6,777 bases of DNA from an uncultured Clostridia bacterium. GTDB lineage: Bacteria; Bacillota; Clostridia; Oscillospirales; Ruminococcaceae. Under the pieces are notes generated by a model, which did no database searches, was not told where the DNA came from, and was given only the letters and a program-made list of their open reading frames with translations. The first letter of the stretch is position 1. Every line of letters starts with the position of its first letter. The stretch is from positions 1-6,777 of the forward strand of contig CAMBHV010000076.1 in assembly GCA_945867255.1 (NCBI GenBank), written 5' to 3'. Shown here piece after piece: positions 6,062 through 6,777 of the stretch. The position numbers were made by a program, and so were the translations under genes.

Positions 6062-6777
6062 ATGGGGGCAGAGGAAAACAGAGTGCAGCGTTTTTTGCGG
6101 CGTTGCGTGTGCGCTGTATGCACGATGATGTTTGGATTTTTTCTTTTGGTGTTTTTTCTCAGTAATCAGGGCCCGGCGATATACAGAGTCCTGATTACTG
6201 CGACGTTTATTCTTCTGGTGATGGGAACAGGGTGTCTAAGCAAGAAATTTCAACCATTTTTGGTCAAGCACTTCACACATTTGGCGTTTGGGGTTGCACT
6301 TGCGTTCTTTTTTGCTGCGATTGGGTTTGCTGCAATGTTGCGCTTTGAACCAGTTTATGATATGGAAGCCATTTTTCGTGGCGGTGAAGGATGGGGCGTC
6401 TATGGGGAGCTGATGCGATTCACTTCGCATACATTTGATCCGAATTATTTCTACCGCTGGAATAACAATCTGGGCGGTGCGGCATTTCTGGCAGTGTATT
6501 TTAAGTTGGTGCATAGCTTGGGCTGTGAAGACCTATTTATGGCCGCGGCGTGCCTGAATGCGTTCATGGCTGCGCTGTGCATCTTTGTCACCGCACAGGC
6601 AGGAAGAAAACTTGGCGGTGAAACGACAGGGGCTCTGGCGGCCATCTGCCTGATGGCCATGCCACCCATATGGTTTTCTGCCGCAGTGTTTTATACGGAT
6701 TTTCTTTCGCTATTGTTTCCGGTGCTGGCCTTCTGGCTGTTTTTGATTGGTGTGGATTGTGAAAATATGCGGAAAAG
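6062..6777 (+). CDS. GT39-like membrane glycosyltransferase, N-terminal part
   Basis: The frame is open from ATG 6062 to the right edge, giving 238 residues with no stop. A short charged N-terminus (MGAEENRVQRFLRR) is followed by hydrophobic segments near 18-34, 41-58, 72-93, 157-178, 186-208 and 213-231. Between the third and fourth comes a loop with FEPVYDMEAIFRGG (95-108), then YFYRWNNNLGG (129-139), and later PPIWFSAAVFYTD (201-213). That order, an acidic D.E motif in the first outside loop, a 'NN.GG' stretch and a 'FYTD' before a membrane span, is what I recall of clostridial glycosyltransferase family 39 (PMT/ArnT-like, GT-C fold) proteins, which move sugars from polyprenyl-phosphate carriers on the outer face of the membrane; Asp100 or Glu102 would be the catalytic candidate. 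Donor, acceptor and full length cannot be seen. Composition is AT-richer than purL, partly because of many Phe codons. The 177-nt gap from purL leaves it open whether it shares the purDL transcript. Confidence 0.8.
   Translation, partial: MGAEENRVQRFLRRCVCAVCTMMFGFFLLVFFLSNQGPAIYRVLITATFILLVMGTGCLSKKFQPFLVKHFTHLAFGVALAFFFAAIGFAAMLRFEPVYDMEAIFRGGEGWGVYGELMRFTSHTFDPNYFYRWNNNLGGAAFLAVYFKLVHSLGCEDLFMAAACLNAFMAALCIFVTAQAGRKLGGETTGALAAICLMAMPPIWFSAAVFYTDFLSLLFPVLAFWLFLIGVDCENMRK
6160..6200 (+). repeat. 11-bp perfect inverted repeat within the last gene
   Basis: CAGTAATCAGG (6160-6170) and its exact reverse complement CCTGATTACTG (6190-6200) are separated by 19 nt. The stem can be lengthened inward by a G-T pair (6171/6189) and a C-G pair (6172/6188), and outward past one mismatch by C6158-G6202 and T6157-A6203. 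It lies in codons 33-47 of the last gene, between the first two hydrophobic segments, about 100 nt after the start codon. It would form a stable mRNA hairpin. The + strand after it is only loosely T-rich (TTTATTCTTCT), so it is not a classic terminator. A function is unproven. Confidence 0.6.

Overview
The window looks like ordinary chromosome from a moderately GC-rich, low-GC-lineage anaerobe, most likely class Clostridia and possibly an Oscillospiraceae-type gut bacterium. This is inferred from three things: PurL is a single ~1235-residue chain of the clostridial/bifidobacterial/streptococcal clade rather than the split PurS/PurQ/PurL set, PurD carries subfamily wording I associate with Clostridia, and the Shine-Dalgarno sites are strong GGAGG types. 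All genes lie on the + strand.

Layout: (1) 1-868, the C-terminal part of a polytopic membrane protein with a C-terminal soluble, probably extracytoplasmic, domain; its start is off the left edge. (2) 882-2174, purD (GAR synthetase), 13 nt after gene 1. (3) 2177-5884, purL (FGAM synthase with built-in glutaminase), 2 nt after purD. (4) 5885-6061, a 177-nt gap containing a long GC-rich hairpin whose U-tract lies on the minus-strand side. (5) 6062-6777, the N-terminal 238 residues of a GT39-like membrane glycosyltransferase that runs off the right edge.

How the genes fit together: PurD and PurL catalyse steps 2 and 4 of de novo purine synthesis (phosphoribosylamine to GAR, and FGAR to FGAM). 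They are almost certainly co-transcribed and translationally coupled. The step-3 formyltransferase is not in the window. The purine pair is packed between two membrane genes that look like GT-C-type envelope proteins, and no purine-specific promoter, PurBox pair or riboswitch is visible, so transcription probably comes from upstream of the window.

I see no evidence of a new defence, mobile or RNA-based system. The points most worth a second look are the mis-oriented hairpin after purL, an 11-bp perfect inverted repeat early in the last gene, an alternative in-frame start for that gene, and the placement of purDL in a membrane-gene neighbourhood.
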